NCBI GenBank assembly: GCA_963723455.1
Contig: CAVRQM010000001.1
Coordinates: 1,364,001 to 1,428,000 of the forward strand
Direction: 5' to 3'
Length of the DNA: 64,000 bases
From: CAVRQM01 sp963723455
GTDB taxonomy: Bacteria > Pseudomonadota > Alphaproteobacteria > Acetobacterales > Acetobacteraceae
The notes below the pieces were generated by a model that was not told the origin of the DNA, did not search any database, and saw nothing but the letters and a program-made list of their open reading frames with translations. Below, piece by piece: positions 57,266 through 64,000 of this stretch (positions are counted from its first letter, which is position 1; each line of letters starts with the position of its first letter). Both the position numbers and the translations under genes were made by a program.

Positions 57266-59128
57266 TTACGCCGCCGCCTCCAGCGCCTGCTGGGCGTCCA
57301 GCCACTCCGCTTCGGCCGCCTGGCTCTCGCGGGCGATGGCGGCGATCCTGGTCTGCGCGGCGGTCACCTCGGCGGCGCGGGAGTCCGAGTAGATCGCCGG
57401 GTCGGCCAGCCTCGCTTCGATCCGCGCCCGCTCTGCCGCAAGCCTCGCCAGCCTCGCCTCCGCATCGCGCGCCCGCCGCCGCAGCGGCGCCACCGCGGCG
57501 CGGGCATCGGCGCGGTCGCGCCGCGCATCGCGCCGGTTCGGCGTCGCCTCTGCCCGGGCCGGGCGGTTCCGCTCGGCGACCACGGCGCGATACTCGTCCA
57601 GGTCGCCCTCGAACGGCCGCACCGTGCCGTCGGCCACCAGCCAGAGCCGGTCGGCCACCAGTTCCACCAGGTGCGGGTCGTGGCTGATCAGCAGCACGGC
57701 GCCGGAGAAATCCGCCAGCGCGCGCACCATCGCCTCGCGCGCGTCGATGTCCAGGTGGTTGGTCGGCTCGTCCAGGATCAGCAGATGCGGCGCGTCGCGC
57801 GTCGCCAGCGCCAGCAGCAGCCGCGCCCGCTCGCCGCCGGACAGCGCATCAACCCGCGTGTCCGCCCGGTCGGCGTCCAGCCCGAACCGCGCCAGCTGGG
57901 CGCGCACCTGCGACGGCGTGGCGCGCGGCAGGGCGCGGGCCATGTGGGCGATCGCGGACTTGCCGCCGGACAGCTCGTCCTCCTGGTGCTGCGCGAAATA
58001 GCCGACGCGCAGCTTGCCGCTGCGGAACATGCTGCCGGACAGCCTCTCCAGGCGGCCGGCGAACAGCTTGGCCAGCGTGGACTTGCCGTTGCCGTTCGGC
58101 CCGAGCAGCGCGATCCGGTCCTCCATGTCGATGCGCAGCGACAGGCCGCGCAGCACCGGGACGCCGCCATAGCCGACCGAAACGCCGTCAAGGGTCAGCA
58201 TCGGCGGCGCGATCGGCGGCGGTTCGGGAAAGGCGAAGCGGGTCGCGGCATCCTCGAGCACGCTCTCGATCTGCGGCAGCCGCTCGATCGCCTTCAGCCG
58301 CGCCTGCGCCTGCCGGGCCTTGCTGGCCTTGTAGCGGAAGCGATCGACGAAGGCCTGCATGTGCGCCTTCTGCGCGGCCACGCGCTCGGCGGCGCGCGCC
58401 TGCTGCATCGCCTGCTCGGTACGGATGCGCACGAACTCGTCATAGCCGCCGGGGGTCAGGCTGAGCTTGCCGCGGTCCAGGTGCGCGATCGCCTCGACGC
58501 AGCGGTCCAGCAGGCCGCGATCATGGCTGACCACCAGCGCCGCGCCCGGAAACCGCGCCAGCCAGCTCTCCAGCCACAGCGTCGCTTCCAGGTCGAGATG
58601 GTTGGTCGGCTCGTCCAGCAGCAGCAGGTCAGGGTTGGCGAACAGGGCGGCGGCCAGCGCGACGCGCATCCGCCAGCCGCCGGAGAAACTGTCCACCGGA
58701 CGCGCCTGCGCCGCCGCATCGAACCCCAGCCCGGACAGGATCGCCGCCCCGCGCGCCGGCGCGGAATCCGCCCCGATCGCCGCCAGCCGCTCATGAATCT
58801 CGCCCAGGCGCTCCGGCTGGGCGGTCTCGGTCTCGGCCAGAAGGGCGGTGCGCTCAATGTCGGCCTGCAGCACGATCTCGATCAGGCTGGCAGCGCCGGA
58901 CGGCGCCTGCTGGCGCACCTGGCCAAGCCGGGCGCGCGCGGCGAGGCGGATGTCGCCGCCATCGGGCGCGAGGTCGCCGGCGATCGCCTTCAGCAGCGTC
59001 GATTTGCCCGCGCCATTGCGCCCGACCAGCCCGATGCGCCGCCCGGGCTCGACAGACAGGCTGGCCTGATCCAGCAGGGTGCGTCCGGCGATGCGCAGGG
59101 TCAGGTCGCGGATGGCAAGCAGGCTCAT
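57266..59128 (-). CDS. ABC-F family ATPase (YheS/Uup-like)
   Basis: A 620-residue soluble protein with two ATP-binding domains and no membrane segment, as in the ribosome-associated ABC-F translation factors. Domain 1: Walker A GLVGRNGAGKSTLL, signature SFSGGWRMRVALAAAL, Walker B LLLLDEPTNHLDLEA. The inter-domain linker is helical (RYKASKARQAQARLKAIERL). Domain 2: GPNGNGKSTL, LSGGERARLLLAL, LILDEPTNHLDIDA. A C-terminal arginine-rich coiled coil spans about 530-615. Intact. It is convergent with the upstream hydrolase (7-bp gap). Confidence 0.92.
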   Translation of the reverse strand: MSLLAIRDLTLRIAGRTLLDQASLSVEPGRRIGLVGRNGAGKSTLLKAIAGDLAPDGGDIRLAARARLGQVRQQAPSGAASLIEIVLQADIERTALLAETETAQPERLGEIHERLAAIGADSAPARGAAILSGLGFDAAAQARPVDSFSGGWRMRVALAAALFANPDLLLLDEPTNHLDLEATLWLESWLARFPGAALVVSHDRGLLDRCVEAIAHLDRGKLSLTPGGYDEFVRIRTEQAMQQARAAERVAAQKAHMQAFVDRFRYKASKARQAQARLKAIERLPQIESVLEDAATRFAFPEPPPIAPPMLTLDGVSVGYGGVPVLRGLSLRIDMEDRIALLGPNGNGKSTLAKLFAGRLERLSGSMFRSGKLRVGYFAQHQEDELSGGKSAIAHMARALPRATPSQVRAQLARFGLDADRADTRVDALSGGERARLLLALATRDAPHLLILDEPTNHLDIDAREAMVRALADFSGAVLLISHDPHLVELVADRLWLVADGTVRPFEGDLDEYRAVVAERNRPARAEATPNRRDARRDRADARAAVAPLRRRARDAEARLARLAAERARIEARLADPAIYSDSRAAEVTAAQTRIAAIARESQAAEAEWLDAQQALEAAA

Positions 59129-59220
59129 GGGGCGGGTTGTATGCCACTGCCTGCGCCTGCGCCAAGCATGCGCGCGGATGGCTGGACGCGCGGTGCCGCG
59201 CGCTGCATCGTTTTCCTGGA

Positions 59221-60093
59221 ATGGAGATGCGCGCGCAGACGCTCCGCTGGTCGTGGCAGGGGCACGAGGTCGAGGTCGGCGTCGATGCGGCCGGCGAGGG
59301 CCGCACCGTGCTGCTATTCCCAGCCCTGAGTTCCATCTCCACGCGCGCCGAGATGCATCCGCTGATGCGCCGCCTCGCCGGGCGGGCGAACGCCGTGGCG
59401 ATCGACTGGCCGGGTTTCGGCGAGCGATCGCATCCGGCGATCCGGTGGACCCCGGACGCGCTGTCGTCGTTCCTCGACCATGTGCTGCGGACCATTGCTC
59501 CCGCCCCGCACGCCATCGTCGCCGCCGGCCACGCCGCCGCCTACGCGCTCCACCATGCGGCGGCGCATCCAGGCCAGGTCGGCAGGCTGGCGCTGATCGC
59601 GCCGACCTGGCGCGGCCCGCTGCCGACGATGGCCGGCGGCGACCGGCCGCTGTTCGCCAGGATCCGCCGCGCCATCCAGTCGCCGCTGATCGGGCCGCTG
59701 CTGTACCGGCTCAATGTCAACCCGGCGCTGGTCGGGATGATGGCGCGCGGCCATGTGTACAGCGATGCGCGCGCCTATTCCGGCGAGCGCCAGGACCAGA
59801 AGCGCCGCGTCATCGCGGCGCGCAACGCCCGGTTCGGATCGGCCGCCTTCGTCACCGGCGGCCTGGACCGCGTCGGAAGTTGCGCGGCGTTCCTGGATCT
59901 GGCGCGCCGCGCCGGCGCGCCGATCCTGCTGGTCTATGGCAGCCAGACTCCGCCCAAGTCATGCGCCGAGATGCAGGCGCTGGCGGCCGTGCCGGGCGTG
60001 CAGTCGGTCGTCACGCCGCACGGCAAGCTGGCCGTGCATGAGGAGTTCGCCGACGAGGTCGCGCCGAGCCTGGAGCGGTTCCTTTTCGCGTAG
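59221..60093 (+). CDS. Alpha/beta-hydrolase-fold protein lacking the serine nucleophile
   Basis: A 290-residue intact ORF from ATG 59221; the frame is open upstream to 59137, but the added residues are not conserved-looking. The fold is clear: LLFPALSSISTRAEMHPLM, VAIDWPGFGERSHP and a C-terminal LAVHEEFADEVAPSLERFL with His in the catalytic place. The elbow reads VAAGHAAAYAL, so Ala 105 occupies the nucleophile position of GxSxG. DSRPYR-type tryptophan-rich lid regions (RLNVNPALVGMMARGHVYS) follow. It may be a non-enzymatic or altered member. It is divergent from the ABC-F gene. Confidence 0.75.
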   Translation: MEMRAQTLRWSWQGHEVEVGVDAAGEGRTVLLFPALSSISTRAEMHPLMRRLAGRANAVAIDWPGFGERSHPAIRWTPDALSSFLDHVLRTIAPAPHAIVAAGHAAAYALHHAAAHPGQVGRLALIAPTWRGPLPTMAGGDRPLFARIRRAIQSPLIGPLLYRLNVNPALVGMMARGHVYSDARAYSGERQDQKRRVIAARNARFGSAAFVTGGLDRVGSCAAFLDLARRAGAPILLVYGSQTPPKSCAEMQALAAVPGVQSVVTPHGKLAVHEEFADEVAPSLERFLFA

Positions 60094-60114
60094 GGCGCCG
60101 GATGCGCGAGCCGC

Positions 60115-60164
60115 CCCTACCCCGGCCTCCTCCCTCTCGCTCCGGGACAGGGCCGGGGTGAGGG
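60115..60164. repeat. Palindromic REP-like repeat
   Basis: CCCTACCCCGGCC and GGCCGGGGTGAGGG form near-complementary arms around CTCTCGCTCCGGGACA. The arm GGCCGGGGTGA is shared with the element at about 18.55 kb. It lies between the convergent hydrolase and znuC genes and could also act as a transcription barrier. Confidence 0.6.
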
Positions 60165-60192
60165 CGCGCAGGCCAGGGAACTGGCCGCCGGC

Positions 60193-60984
60193 TCAGTCAT
60201 GCCGATGCCCGCCATGCTCGATCTCATGCGCCCCGGACATCACGAAGATCCGGCCGGCGACGCGGACCACGTCGATCTGCGAGCCATACAGGCGCGACAG
60301 CACCGGCCCGGTGATCACCTGATCGACCGTGCCCAGCGCCGCATGGCCGCCGCCCAGATACAGCACACGGTCGATCGCCCCCAGCAGCGGGTTCAGCTCG
60401 TGCGCGCTGAACAGCACGGCGATGCCCAGCTCTCGCTGCAGCCGCGTCGCCAGCTCGACGACCGCCGTCTGGTGGTGGGGGTCCAGGCTGATCAGCGGCT
60501 CGTCCAGCAGCAGCAGCCGCGGCCTGCCCAGCAGCGCCTGCGCCAGCAGCAGGCGCTGGCGCTCGCCGCCGGAGGTCTCGGCCAGCGGCCGCCGCGCGAG
60601 CGCAGCGGCCCCCACGGTGTCCAGGGCCCACGCCACCTCGCGCCGGCCGGCGCGGCTCAACACCGGCATGCCCCAGCGATGGCCGGACGCGGCGCAGGCA
60701 ACGAAATCCCAGCCGCTCAGCCGCACTCCGGCGACCGGGCTGCGCGCCTGTGGCACGTAGCCGATGCGCGGATTGCCGCGCGCCGCCGCCTCGCCCAGCA
60801 CGCGGATCTCGCCGCGCGCCGGCGCGACCAGCCCCAGCATCGCGCGCATCAGCGTGGTCTTGCCCGCGCCGTTGGGGCCGAGCACGGCGATGAACTCGCC
60901 GTCTGCGACCGCGAAGCTGACGCCGCCCAGGACGGTCCTGCCGCCCAGCGCCAGCGTCACGTCGTCAAGGACGACCGCCGTCAC
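60193..60984 (-). CDS. znuC: Zinc ABC transporter ATP-binding protein ZnuC
   Basis: Cytoplasmic ATPase of the zinc importer, 263 residues, intact. It has Walker A VLGPNGAGKTTLMRAMLG, Q-loop GYVPQARSPVAGV, signature ETSGGERQRLLLAQALL and Walker B LLLLDEPLISLDPHHQ, followed by FSAHELNPLL (H-loop). The C-terminus is histidine-rich (SGAHEIEHGGHRHD), which often marks metal-transport ATPases. GTG 60984 overlaps the znuA stop (GTGA); a longer frame to 61038 is less likely. Confidence 0.9.
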   Translation of the reverse strand: MTAVVLDDVTLALGGRTVLGGVSFAVADGEFIAVLGPNGAGKTTLMRAMLGLVAPARGEIRVLGEAAARGNPRIGYVPQARSPVAGVRLSGWDFVACAASGHRWGMPVLSRAGRREVAWALDTVGAAALARRPLAETSGGERQRLLLAQALLGRPRLLLLDEPLISLDPHHQTAVVELATRLQRELGIAVLFSAHELNPLLGAIDRVLYLGGGHAALGTVDQVITGPVLSRLYGSQIDVVRVAGRIFVMSGAHEIEHGGHRHD

Positions 60985-61877
60985 GCGCCCGAGGCCGACA
61001 GCGCCCGGTCCAGCGCGTCGATCTGGTCCAACATCCACGCCTGATAGCCGGTGCCTGCCGGCTCGGTCTCGGTCACCCCGATCACCGGGATGCCGGACCG
61101 CCTGGCGATGGCCAGCAGCCGCGCGGTCGAATCGTCGGTCACTTGGCTGTTGTAGGCGAGCAGCCTGACCCGGTGCCCGCGCAGGTCGCCCTCGAACGCC
61201 GCCATTTGCGAGGCGCTCGGCTCGGTGTTGTTCATCACCGCGATCTGGAAATCATAGTTTCGCATGGCCAGGCCGAGAGCGGTCGCCATGTAGCCGAACA
61301 CCGGCTCGGTCGCGGTCACCGGAGTTCCGGACCATTTCTTGCGAACCGCCGCGACCTTGGCGCGCAGCGGCTCCAGCGACGCATTGAAGCGATCGAGGCG
61401 CTGCCGGTACTCCGCGGCGTGCGCCGGATCGTCGGCGACCAGTTCGGTGCTCAGCGCCCTGGCCAGCGCCGGCATCGTCGGCGGGTCGTACCAGATATGC
61501 GGGTTGTCCCCGGATATGCGGCCGACCAGCCCGGCCACGTCGATCGCCCGGCGGCGCGCGGCCGATCCCGTCGCCAGCAGCCTGGCCATCCACGGGTCGT
61601 AATCCGCCCCGCTATAGACGACGATCCGGGCGCCGGCGAGTTCGCGGGCGACCGACGGGCTGACCTCGAACAGATGCGGATCCTGGTTCGGGTTGCTCAG
61701 GATGCTGACCACCGTCACATGCGGCCCGCCAAGCTGCCGGGCCACATCGCCATAGAAGTTCTCGGCCGCCACGATGCGCAGCGTCCCGGCGGAGGCTTGC
61801 GCCGGGACCGGCGTTTGCGCCAGGGCCGGGGCTGCAAGCAGGCTGGCGAGACACGCGGCCAAACCGATCGTCCTCAT
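60981..61877 (-). CDS. znuA: Zinc/manganese ABC transporter substrate-binding protein ZnuA
   Basis: Periplasmic metal-binding protein of the cluster A-I (TroA) family, 298 residues, intact. A signal peptide ends near ALAQT (about 21). Metal ligands are visible: His in NQDPHLFEVSP (H68) and His in GDNPHIWYDP (H127). At the third site most zinc binders have His, but here the sequence is TATEPVFGYM (E191). The long His/Asp-rich loop of classical ZnuA is absent. The neighbouring Zur-like box and zur support zinc, while the H-H-E ligand set is also seen in manganese binders. Confidence 0.88.
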   Translation of the reverse strand: MRTIGLAACLASLLAAPALAQTPVPAQASAGTLRIVAAENFYGDVARQLGGPHVTVVSILSNPNQDPHLFEVSPSVARELAGARIVVYSGADYDPWMARLLATGSAARRRAIDVAGLVGRISGDNPHIWYDPPTMPALARALSTELVADDPAHAAEYRQRLDRFNASLEPLRAKVAAVRKKWSGTPVTATEPVFGYMATALGLAMRNYDFQIAVMNNTEPSASQMAAFEGDLRGHRVRLLAYNSQVTDDSTARLLAIARRSGIPVIGVTETEPAGTGYQAWMLDQIDALDRALSASGA

Positions 61878-61944
61878 GTGGCGTCCTTCCCCGATGCGGC
61901 GTGTTCCCGGCGCTGGCGAGCTTGCTGCCCGGCGCGACCGCGAC

Positions 61945-61972
61945 TACGAGAGACGTTATAACATAGCATTTC
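61945..61972. promoter_or_regulatory. Zur-like box between znuA and znuB
   Basis: The 115-bp divergent spacer contains an AT-rich patch centred on the palindrome GTTATAAC (61955-61962), extended as GACGTTATAACATAGC. Zur boxes of proteobacteria share a TGTTATAACATA-like core, so this is a plausible single operator repressing both znuCA (leftward) and znuB (rightward). CAGGAAA ahead of the znuB ATG is its Shine-Dalgarno. Confidence 0.65.
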
Positions 61973-61992
61973 CTTCAGGAAACCCCCCGCGC

Positions 61993-62802
61993 ATGTTCCA
62001 GTATGATTTCATGCAGAACGCGTTTGCCGCCGTGACGGTGGTGGCGATCGTCGCCGGCTGCGTCGGTTCGTTCCTGGTGCTGCGCCGCCAGGCCTTCGCC
62101 GGGCACGCGCTCGCCCATGTCGGCTTCACCGGCGCCACCGGCGCGGTGCTGGTCGGCGTCCCGCCGCTCTGGGGGCTGGTGGCGCTGACCGTGCTCGCCG
62201 GCATCGGGATGGGCCTGCTCGGCCAACGGCTGCAAGAGCGCGACATCGCCATCGGCATGGTGCTGTCGGTATCGCTCGGGCTGGGGCTGCTGTTCCTGCA
62301 CTTCTTTACCGCGTTCGCGACCCAGGCGACCTCGCTGCTCTTCGGCAACGTGCTGGGCGTCGGTGCGCGGACCCTGTGGACGCTGCTGGGGCTGGGCGTC
62401 GCAAGCCTGGCCGCGCTGGCGGCGATCTCGCGACCGCTGCTGTTCGCCAGCCTGCAGCCGGAACTGGCCGAGGCGCGCGGCGTGTCGCTGCGGCTGGTCT
62501 CGGTGCTGTTCCTGGCCATCGTCGCGCTGGCGGTGGCCGAATGTGCGCAGATCGTCGGCGTGCTGCTGGTGTTCACGCTGATGGTCGGTCCTGCCGCGGC
62601 GGCGCAGAAACTCACCACGCGGCTGGGCGCCGGCATTGCGGCGGCGGTGGCGTTCGCCCTGGCGCAGGCCTGGGGCGGGCTGGCGCTCGCCTACTGGACC
62701 GACTGGCCGACGAGCTTCTGGATCACCGCGCTGAGCGCCGGCGGCTACCTGCTGGCCTCGCTGCCGCGGCCCGGCCTGCGCCGGCGTGCCCTCACGGCAT
62801 AG
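61993..62802 (+). CDS. znuB: Zinc ABC transporter permease ZnuB
   Basis: Inner-membrane permease of the zinc importer, 269 residues, intact, about eight helices. It begins MFQYDFMQNAFAAVTVVAIV, then shows RRQAFAGHALAHVGFTGATG (a hallmark of the ABC-3 family), LFGNVLGVGARTLWTLLGLG and AQIVGVLLVFTLMVGPAAAA. It is transcribed away from znuAC, and its 3' end overlaps the convergent zur by 11 bp. No second permease is present, so it presumably forms a homodimer with ZnuC. Confidence 0.92.
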   Translation: MFQYDFMQNAFAAVTVVAIVAGCVGSFLVLRRQAFAGHALAHVGFTGATGAVLVGVPPLWGLVALTVLAGIGMGLLGQRLQERDIAIGMVLSVSLGLGLLFLHFFTAFATQATSLLFGNVLGVGARTLWTLLGLGVASLAALAAISRPLLFASLQPELAEARGVSLRLVSVLFLAIVALAVAECAQIVGVLLVFTLMVGPAAAAQKLTTRLGAGIAAAVAFALAQAWGGLALAYWTDWPTSFWITALSAGGYLLASLPRPGLRRRALTA

Positions 62803-63265
62803 CGGCGCAGCCTGCGCACATGCCTTCGACCTCGATCGTCGTCCTCGCCGGGCGGAAGCCGCGGCGCTGGGCGGCCGCGACCACCGCCTCGGCGATGCTC
62901 GGCTCCTCCAGCTCCGCCACCGCCCCGCATCGGCTGCAGATCAGGAATTGCACGGGATGGGCGTGGCCGCCGCCCTCGGGACAGCCGATGAAGGCGTTGA
63001 GCCGCTCGACCCTGTGGATCAGCCCGTGCGCGAGCAGGAACTCCAGGCCGCGATACACGGTGGGCGGGGCGGCCCCCTTGCGGGTGCGCTTCAGGCGGTC
63101 GAGCAGGTCATACGCGCCGACCGGTCCCTCGGCGCCCAGGATCAGCGCCAGGATCTCCCGGCGCAGCTCGGTGAAGCGGACGCCGTCGCGCGCACAGGCG
63201 GTCGCGACCGCGTCCAGCCGCCCCTCGATTTCCCTCTGCCGCGTCGCCGTGTCACCGTGCCCCAT
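62792..63265 (-). CDS. zur: Fur-family zinc regulator Zur
   Basis: A 157-residue metal-dependent repressor. The N-terminal winged helix contains RFTELRREILALIL, AYDLLDRLKR and PPTVYRGLEFLLAHGLIHRV (the PxTVYR motif). The C-terminal dimerisation domain has HAHPVQFLICSRCG (C110, C113) and MCAGC (C150, C153), the structural zinc site. FIGCPEGGGHAHP is typical of alphaproteobacterial Zur. Given its place beside znuB, zinc is the likely co-repressor. The ATG at 63265 overlaps the divergent start of the M23 gene by two bases. Confidence 0.9.
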   Translation of the reverse strand: MGHGDTATRQREIEGRLDAVATACARDGVRFTELRREILALILGAEGPVGAYDLLDRLKRTRKGAAPPTVYRGLEFLLAHGLIHRVERLNAFIGCPEGGGHAHPVQFLICSRCGAVAELEEPSIAEAVVAAAQRRGFRPARTTIEVEGMCAGCAAMP

Positions 63266-63758
63266 GGCTGTAGGATATAGTGTCGTCCTGGCCGGGCTTG
63301 CCATCGCCTCGGCGCTGCCCGGCGCGGGCCGGGCGGCGGCGCGACCCGTGTTGTCACCCCCGGTCAGCCCGGCCTGCGTGTCCTCGCCGTTCGGTCCCCG
63401 GCGGCTGGTAGTGCCGATCGCCGGCCATGCTCATCCCGGCATCGATCTGCCGGCCCCGGCCGGGGCCTATGTCCATGCCGCCGCCGCCGGCCGGGTGGTC
63501 GCCATCCGCCGGCGCGGCCTGGGCGGCCTGTGGATCAGCCTGCGCCACGCCGACGGTGTCGCCACGCTGTATGCCCATCTCGGCAGCGTCAGCCCCGCGC
63601 TGGCCGAAGGCAGCAGCAGCGTGGCCGCCGGCGAGGCGCTGGGCCGCGTCGGGCGGACCGGCATGAGCTTCGGGTCGCACCTGTATTTCGCGGTCACCAT
63701 CGACGGCCGCCCGGTCGATCCGCAACCGCTGCTCGGGGTGCGCGCGTGCGAACGCTGA
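63264..63758 (+). CDS. M23-family peptidase (LytM domain), secreted
   Basis: A 164-residue zinc metallopeptidase-like protein. An N-terminal signal peptide (YSVVLAGLAIASALPGAGRA) precedes a compact LytM domain with HPGIDLPAPAG (H57 and D61), LYAHLGSVSP (H105) and GSHLYFAVTIDG (H139), the complete HxxxD ... HxH-type ligand set spread as expected. It likely cuts peptidoglycan cross-links or regulates amidases. The start ATG overlaps the zur start codon in opposite direction, so the two share their promoter region. No Shine-Dalgarno is evident. Confidence 0.8.
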   Translation: MAVGYSVVLAGLAIASALPGAGRAAARPVLSPPVSPACVSSPFGPRRLVVPIAGHAHPGIDLPAPAGAYVHAAAAGRVVAIRRRGLGGLWISLRHADGVATLYAHLGSVSPALAEGSSSVAAGEALGRVGRTGMSFGSHLYFAVTIDGRPVDPQPLLGVRACER

Positions 63759-63849
63759 CCCCCTGCGCGGCCCGGCTGTCGCCGAACTGTCACGCGCCAC
63801 GGCATCGCGCATGCGGATAGGTGGTCGAGTGGTGAGCGGAGTGGTGCGC

Positions 63850-64000
63850 ATGGCTGGCTGGCGGGGATGGATCGCGGCGGCGGCGTCTGTCGCGGCCGCG
63901 GCGGGTGCGACGCCCGCCGCTGCGCAGGCGGCGCAGGTGGGGGCGCCCGTCGCCATGGTCACCGCGCAGCCCGATCCCGGCGCCGCCGAGACGGCCTATG
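63850..64000 (+). CDS. N-terminus of a secreted protein, truncated by window end
   Basis: From ATG 63850 the frame is open to the last base. It encodes WRGWIAAAASVAAAAGATPA, a signal peptide with an AAAQA cleavage site, then QVGAPVAMVTAQPDPGAAET. The mature part is too short to identify. An in-frame ATG at 63811 would add 13 residues but lacks support. The CDS is not interrupted in the visible part. Confidence 0.5.
   Translation, partial: MAGWRGWIAAAASVAAAAGATPAAAQAAQVGAPVAMVTAQPDPGAAETAY

Noticed and set aside
59137..59220. Upstream extension of the hydrolase-fold gene
   Set aside because: The extra 28 residues are Cys/Ala/Arg-rich, lie in the promoter region of the divergent ABC-F gene and do not resemble a signal peptide.

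Overview
The window reads as chromosomal DNA of a very GC-rich alphaproteobacterium (roughly 70 % G+C by eye). It is most likely a member of the Acetobacteraceae or a close Rhodospirillales relative. The evidence is a large hopanoid locus (hpnA-E, shc, hpnG, hpnH), the rpmG/pleD gene pair, a dihydroorotase-like protein of the alphaproteobacterial 'GEPG' type, and an alpha-type Zur/Znu module. I see no rRNA, tRNA, CRISPR array, prophage, integrase or transposase.

Layout. 1-4.5 kb: the N-terminal part of a cysteine desulfurase, divergent from an alpha/beta-hydrolase-fold protein; then a dihydroorotase-like protein, a glutathionyl-hydroquinone reductase and a small membrane protein. 4.6-13.1 kb: a housekeeping run plsY-dprA-topA-rnr-S41 peptidase-rpmG, tail to tail with a PleD-like diguanylate cyclase. 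14.7-21.8 kb: a PmtA-like methyltransferase, a GST, an unknown protein, a ribose-type sugar ABC transporter and a second methyltransferase. 21.9-31.6 kb: a DUF445 protein, a divergent PEP-carboxylase homologue, an OpgC-like acyltransferase, an Orn/Lys/Arg decarboxylase, an RTX-like glycine-rich protein and an AT-richer 0.56-kb gap. 31.8-39.8 kb: a lipoprotein esterase followed by the tightly coupled hopanoid operon hpnA-B-C-D-E-shc. 39.9-46.6 kb: a proline iminopeptidase and a complete oligopeptide ABC transporter inserted in the hopanoid region. 46.6-51.1 kb: a membrane protein, then hpnG, hpnH, ispH and ispA. 51.2-55.3 kb: yicC-gmk-DUF2254-Na+/H+ antiporter, all leftward. 55.5-60.1 kb: MBL-fold and alpha/beta hydrolases and an ABC-F ATPase. 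60.2-64 kb: znuCA divergent from znuB with a Zur-like box, zur, an M23 peptidase and the start of a secreted protein.

How the genes work together. ispH and ispA supply farnesyl diphosphate; HpnD, HpnC and HpnE make squalene from it; Shc cyclises squalene to hopene; HpnH adds adenosine and HpnG removes adenine, giving the precursor of bacteriohopanetetrol. HpnA and HpnB are hopanoid-associated sugar enzymes. The peptide importer and the iminopeptidase form a plausible peptide-scavenging unit. Znu and Zur form a zinc-homeostasis module.

Sequence quality matters for every reader of this annotation. Many genes between 4.6-12.8, 17.8-20.8, 22.2-25.1 and 38.4-51.7 kb carry single-base frameshifts, including essential ones (plsY, topA, ispH, ispA). 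Other long stretches (about 25.1-38.4 and 51.7-64 kb) carry none. I treat these breaks as probable sequencing or assembly errors, give each gene as one CDS across its breaks, and say where the breaks are. The most interesting non-artefactual observations are an in-frame 15-bp minisatellite at the start of guanylate kinase, a PEP-carboxylase homologue with altered active-site motifs, a PleD homologue with two damaged receivers but an intact output domain, and two hydrolase-fold proteins without a nucleophilic serine. I did not find a clear previously undescribed multi-gene system.
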